Below the pieces are notes generated by a model. It made no database searches. It had not been told where the DNA came from and saw only the letters and a list, made by a program, of their open reading frames with translations. A program made the translations under genes and the position numbers. A stretch of 10,789 nt of DNA from Willaertia magna (lineage: Eukaryota; Heterolobosea; Eutetramitea; Acrasida; Naegleriidae): the NCBI GenBank assembly GCA_902984215.1, contig CADWAF010000747.1:1-10789 (forward strand), read 5' to 3'. Positions 8,401 through 10,789 of the stretch are shown here, piece by piece (position 1 is the first letter of the stretch; each line of letters begins with the position of its first letter).

Positions 8401-8764
8401 TTTAGAACAATTTATGACTGTAATTACAATGAAGTTTCTAACTCCTTCGCGTTCTAATTGTGGTAAAACTTTCCATCTTTGTTGAATAACTTTTTGAAGT
8501 ACTTGCAATGCTAAAAATTTTGAATTTTCATTATTGGAAGATTCTAATATTGGTTTGACAGTAGTCCAAGCATTAGGATCTTGTTGATATTGAGTTAATA
8601 TTTGTTGGGCTTTTTGCATCTAAATGATAGCGACATTAATACTGATAAATTTAAAAAATTTAAAGACTTACCTCAGTACGGTTAACACCAGAGTACATAC
8701 AGTTAACAACTTGATCAAATAATTGAACATTATAAGGTTCAGAAAAATTTAGTATTTGCTCCAT
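5484..8764 (-). CDS. XPO1: Exportin-1 (CRM1/XPO1), complete, three exons
   Basis: Exons are 8764-8672, 8619-7839 and 7795-5484, giving 1061 residues against about 1071 in human. It is the RanGTP-dependent export receptor that carries leucine-rich NES cargo out through nuclear pores. Exon 1 (MEQILNFSEPYNVQLFDQVV) and the exon 2 start form the N-terminal helices and importin-beta N-terminal domain (about 33-99). ENNMNILKLLSEEVFDFSSG marks the exportin core. In the NES groove the sequence runs LLNLCDMKKGKENKAVVASN, with Cys at about 517 equivalent to human Cys528, Lys at about 523 (Lys534) and Lys at about 557 (Lys568). DYPEHRINLF and the C-terminal FLVTLREYQGQ...LFYEERQ are conserved CRM1 blocks, and the tail is short and acidic. 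Both introns are needed; the one at 7838 restores LPLQTN..SAYKNG. The Cys predicts sensitivity to leptomycin B. Confidence 0.97.
7796..7838 (-). other. Spliceosomal intron 2 of exportin-1 (43 nt)
   Basis: GTAAGT donor, AAAAG acceptor, and TATAAC upstream of the acceptor as a possible branch site. Removing it joins A|AT as Asn and restores the conserved CRM1 reading frame. Confidence 0.93.
8620..8671 (-). other. Spliceosomal intron 1 of exportin-1 (52 nt)
   Basis: GTAAGT donor after codon 31 (GAG), TTTAG acceptor, phase 0. Removing it attaches the conserved CRM1 N-terminus to MQKAQQILTQ. Confidence 0.92.
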
Positions 8765-8958
8765 AATTATTTAGAAGTATATGTTTAGATTTATTGATGT
8801 AGGATTTTAATTTTTAAGAAGATAGGGAATGGAGGTTTTTCGGAAGTAAGACAATTTTTTTTTGAATTCCGTTTATTTAAATTTTTTTTTTATTTAGTTT
8901 ATAATGAAGGGTAAAGGGCTGTAAGGTTTCACTTTTTGATTCTTGCTGGAAACAAAAA
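8765..8958. promoter_or_regulatory. Divergent intergenic region between exportin-1 and the RCC1-like locus
   Basis: This gap is 194 bp and carries T runs around 8855-8891. An upstream ATG at 8904 opens a six-codon frame that ends at TAA 8922. GTAAGG at 8921 resembles a splice donor, so a 5' leader intron is possible. I see no other specific signal. Confidence 0.35.
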
Positions 8959-10262
8959 ATGTCTCAACAACCTTTTAATTTCAATTTCAATGAAAATAGC
9001 GAAAACAATTTATTTATGAATCAGCAAAAAAACAATTTTACCTTCACCAGCAACAATCAACAAACTATTTAATACCAACAACAGTAATAGTTCTTTTAAT
9101 AAAAACGAAAATAACGTTGACAATAATCAATTTCACTTCTTTTAAACAAGACACTAATAATTTATTAAATAACACAACAAGTAGTTCAGCAACTAATAAT
9201 AAAAATTTTGAAAATATTTATAATCAAAAAGAAATTAAACAAGAATTATTTATTGCCGGATCATTAGGTGACAAAAGTTATAATTCTTTTCAACCATTAA
9301 ATATTAATATTCCATTTAAAATTACACAAATCGCAAATTTAACAGACCATAAAATTCTTATAGTTCTTGGTGAAGATGGAAATATTTACACTTTAAATGA
9401 AGATAATTTAACATTTAAAAAATGTGACTACATTTCAAATGTCAAATTATTAGCAACTTACAATGGTATCATAGTCTTAAATAATAAAAACGAAATTTAT
9501 AGAGCTTACTAAGATTTAATATTTAAAAAAGTAATTTATTTTAATGAAAAGAACGAAAATATTATAAAACTAAAAAGTGGATATTGTTGTTTCATTATTT
9601 TAACAGATAAAAATAATATTTATGTTCATGGAAAGAATGATTACGGTCAACTTGGAATTAAAGAAGAAAGAACTGATGAATTTATAAAAATAGAAAATAT
9701 TAAAGGTGAGATTATAGATATTGAGAATAGTAAAAGTACAACTTTATTATTAACTAAAGTTGGTGATTTATATATGAGTGGTGTATGTTTAGATAAAAAT
9801 GGAAAAGAGGAAGTGTTGTATACTTTTACAAAATTTAAATTATCTTTTTTTGAACAACCACATATTATGCAAGCAATAGTTGCAGGAGAATATTATATTT
9901 TTTTTAGATTTTTAAATAATTATTTTAATAATTATTTATCTTTATTTAAAAGAATTTCAAATAAACGTCATTTATTAGTTTTAAATGAAAAAAATGAACT
10001 TTTTGTAATTGGAAATAATTTTGCGAATAAGTTAGGTTTAAATTTAACTAAATTAAAATATACAAATACCTTTAAGAAAGTTCATAATTTTAAATTACCA
10101 TTTAAATTTAATTATTTAATTGCTGATTATGATTGCAGTGTAATTTTGTCAAGTGAATATCCTGCGAATGATGATGACATGATGGAAAGTGAAAGAAAAG
10201 ATTTAATTTTAAGAAAGAAATATTTAATGCAATCTATTTTAGGTAATAATATGTTGTTTTGA
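8959..10262 (+). pseudogene. RCC1-repeat (beta-propeller) gene with two frameshifts and one in-frame stop
   Basis: Coding character is continuous but the frame is not. ATG 8959 opens an Asn/Gln-rich N-terminus (MSQQPFNFNFNEN) that hits TAA at 9070. The low-complexity reading continues one base on, from 9071 (NTNNSNSSFNKNEN), and hits TAA at 9143. The third frame then runs from about 9117, meets an in-frame TAA at 9510-9512 after NNKNEIYRAY, and continues unbroken to TGA at 10260-10262. RCC1-type blade signatures are clear: IILTDKNNIYVHGKNDYGQL, LLLTKVGDLYMSG and LVLNEKNELFVIGNN, with about five recognisable blades. No ATG lies in the main frame before 9774. Each shift equals one extra T in a T run. 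It may be a young pseudogene, an assembly error or a recoded gene. RCC1-like proteins include the Ran exchange factor, but this divergent copy cannot be given that role. Confidence 0.75.
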
Positions 10263-10349
10263 AATTTAATAAATAGTGAACTTTATATTATAAAATTTTA
10301 AATACAATTTTAAAATATTTTAAAACAAAATTAAATCTCTAATTAAATA
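10263..10349. other. Short AT-rich spacer
   Basis: This 87-bp spacer lies between the RCC1-like locus and the next gene. It contains AATAAA shortly after the TGA, usable as a polyadenylation signal, and nothing else I can name. Such a short gap between tandem genes fits the compact layout. Confidence 0.4.
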
Positions 10350-10789
10350 ATGACCTTAAACGAGTTCAATTTACAAAAAATAATAAAGCTTTTGTAACAA
10401 CACTAAACAACAGCATGACAAAGGAAATGACAGTGATGGGTTAGATCAACAGCAAGAAAATAATGTTGTTACAACAATTTCAACAATAACTATTCCTCCT
10501 ATTCAATTATTATCACAACAAGACACCGAAGAAAATTTAACTAAACCATTATTAACACTAATTTTTGATAAAACATTTATTGAACGTACGGACGGTATGC
10601 CAATAATTATTTTTGAACATCCATCAATGTCAATGGAAAGATTTTTAAAAGAAATTTCTAAAAAAAACTTCAATAAATTAACACTTTATTTACCAGGATT
10701 AGGTAAAATTATTTTTAAACCAAATACAGTTAATTATAAAGTTTATAAACAAAGTTTACAAAAACCAGTTTTATTTTTTTATGATAACT
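10350..10789 (+). CDS. Unrecognised protein, 5' part only, with a probable 40-nt intron
   Basis: ATG 10350 starts MTLNEFNLQKIIKL, but this frame stops at TAA 10395-10397. The downstream coding frame is shifted by one. It is open from about 10387 to the right edge and holds Gln/Asn-rich sequence, then PLLTLIFDKTFIE and FEHPSMSMERFLKEIS. Removing 10394-10433 (GTAACA..GACAG, 40 nt, with CTAAAC inside as a possible branch site) joins the two in phase and gives LF|DGLDQQQENN. The donor is weaker than the GTAAG of the other introns. The alternative is a single extra T in the run just before it, like the shifts in the preceding gene. I recognise no domain in the roughly 130 visible residues. The C-terminus lies beyond the window. 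Confidence 0.5.

Noticed and set aside
8921..9181. Rescue of the RCC1-like gene by a 261-nt intron from GTAAGG at 8921 to AG at 9181
   Set aside because: It is frame-compatible but five times longer than the other introns, removes the coding-like Asn-rich start, and leaves the TAA at 9510.
9466..9513. 48-nt intron (GTATCA..CTAAG) removing the in-frame TAA
   Set aside because: It would delete VLNNKNEIYR, which looks like a genuine RCC1 blade strand, and its donor is poor. It cannot be excluded without RNA data.
8959..10262. Alternative genetic code with TAA read as an amino acid
   Set aside because: TAA ends the exportin-1, COMMD4, bS6m, small PPR and NDUFB11-like genes at the expected family lengths, and two of the three lesions need a frame change that reassignment cannot give.
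8765..10262. Functional Ran-cycle pairing of exportin-1 with RCC1 through a shared promoter
   Set aside because: The RCC1-like product is too divergent and interrupted to be called the Ran exchange factor; RCC1-type propellers have many unrelated roles.

Overview
This is a compact, AT-rich nuclear segment from a unicellular eukaryote. The evidence is short spliceosomal GT-AG introns (five well supported, 41-52 nt, all with GTAAG donors), eukaryote-only genes (exportin-1, COMMD4), and several nucleus-encoded mitochondrial proteins with presequences. Intact genes stop at TAA under the standard code. The best taxonomic clue is a large plant-style PLS-class PPR protein. Outside land plants such proteins are known from heteroloboseans (Naegleria, Acrasis) and a few other protists. 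A heterolobosean-like amoeboflagellate is therefore my best guess, but it is an inference and not proven by the window.

Layout from left to right. 1-2514 (-): PLS-class PPR protein, mitochondrial presequence at the N-terminus, C-terminus cut by the window edge. 2694-3071 (-): small His-rich mitochondrial membrane protein resembling complex I subunit NDUFB11/ESSS. 3273-3764 (+): mitochondrial ribosomal protein bS6m. 3806-4513 (-): COMMD4 in three exons, the first coding exon being only the ATG. 4717-5470 (+): small mitochondrial P-class PPR protein in two exons. 5484-8764 (-): complete exportin-1 (CRM1/XPO1) in three exons, 1061 aa. 8959-10262 (+): RCC1-repeat gene interrupted by two apparent frameshifts and one in-frame TAA. 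10350 to the right edge (+): start of an unrecognised gene that needs either a 40-nt intron or a frame change near its start.

The organisation is very regular. Three divergent gene pairs are separated by 201, 203 and 194 bp, so each gap probably serves as a bidirectional promoter. The two convergent pairs have only 41 and 13 bp between stop codons, so their 3' UTRs almost certainly overlap. Four of the eight loci encode proteins predicted to act in mitochondria (two PPR proteins, a respiratory-chain subunit and a ribosomal protein).

The most notable item is the PLS PPR array. Its 102-106-residue triplets follow the plant P-L-S design, and its newest units are about 96-97% identical in DNA. 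In heteroloboseans such proteins are tied to C-to-U editing of mitochondrial RNA through a C-terminal DYW domain. That part of this gene, if present, lies just outside the window.
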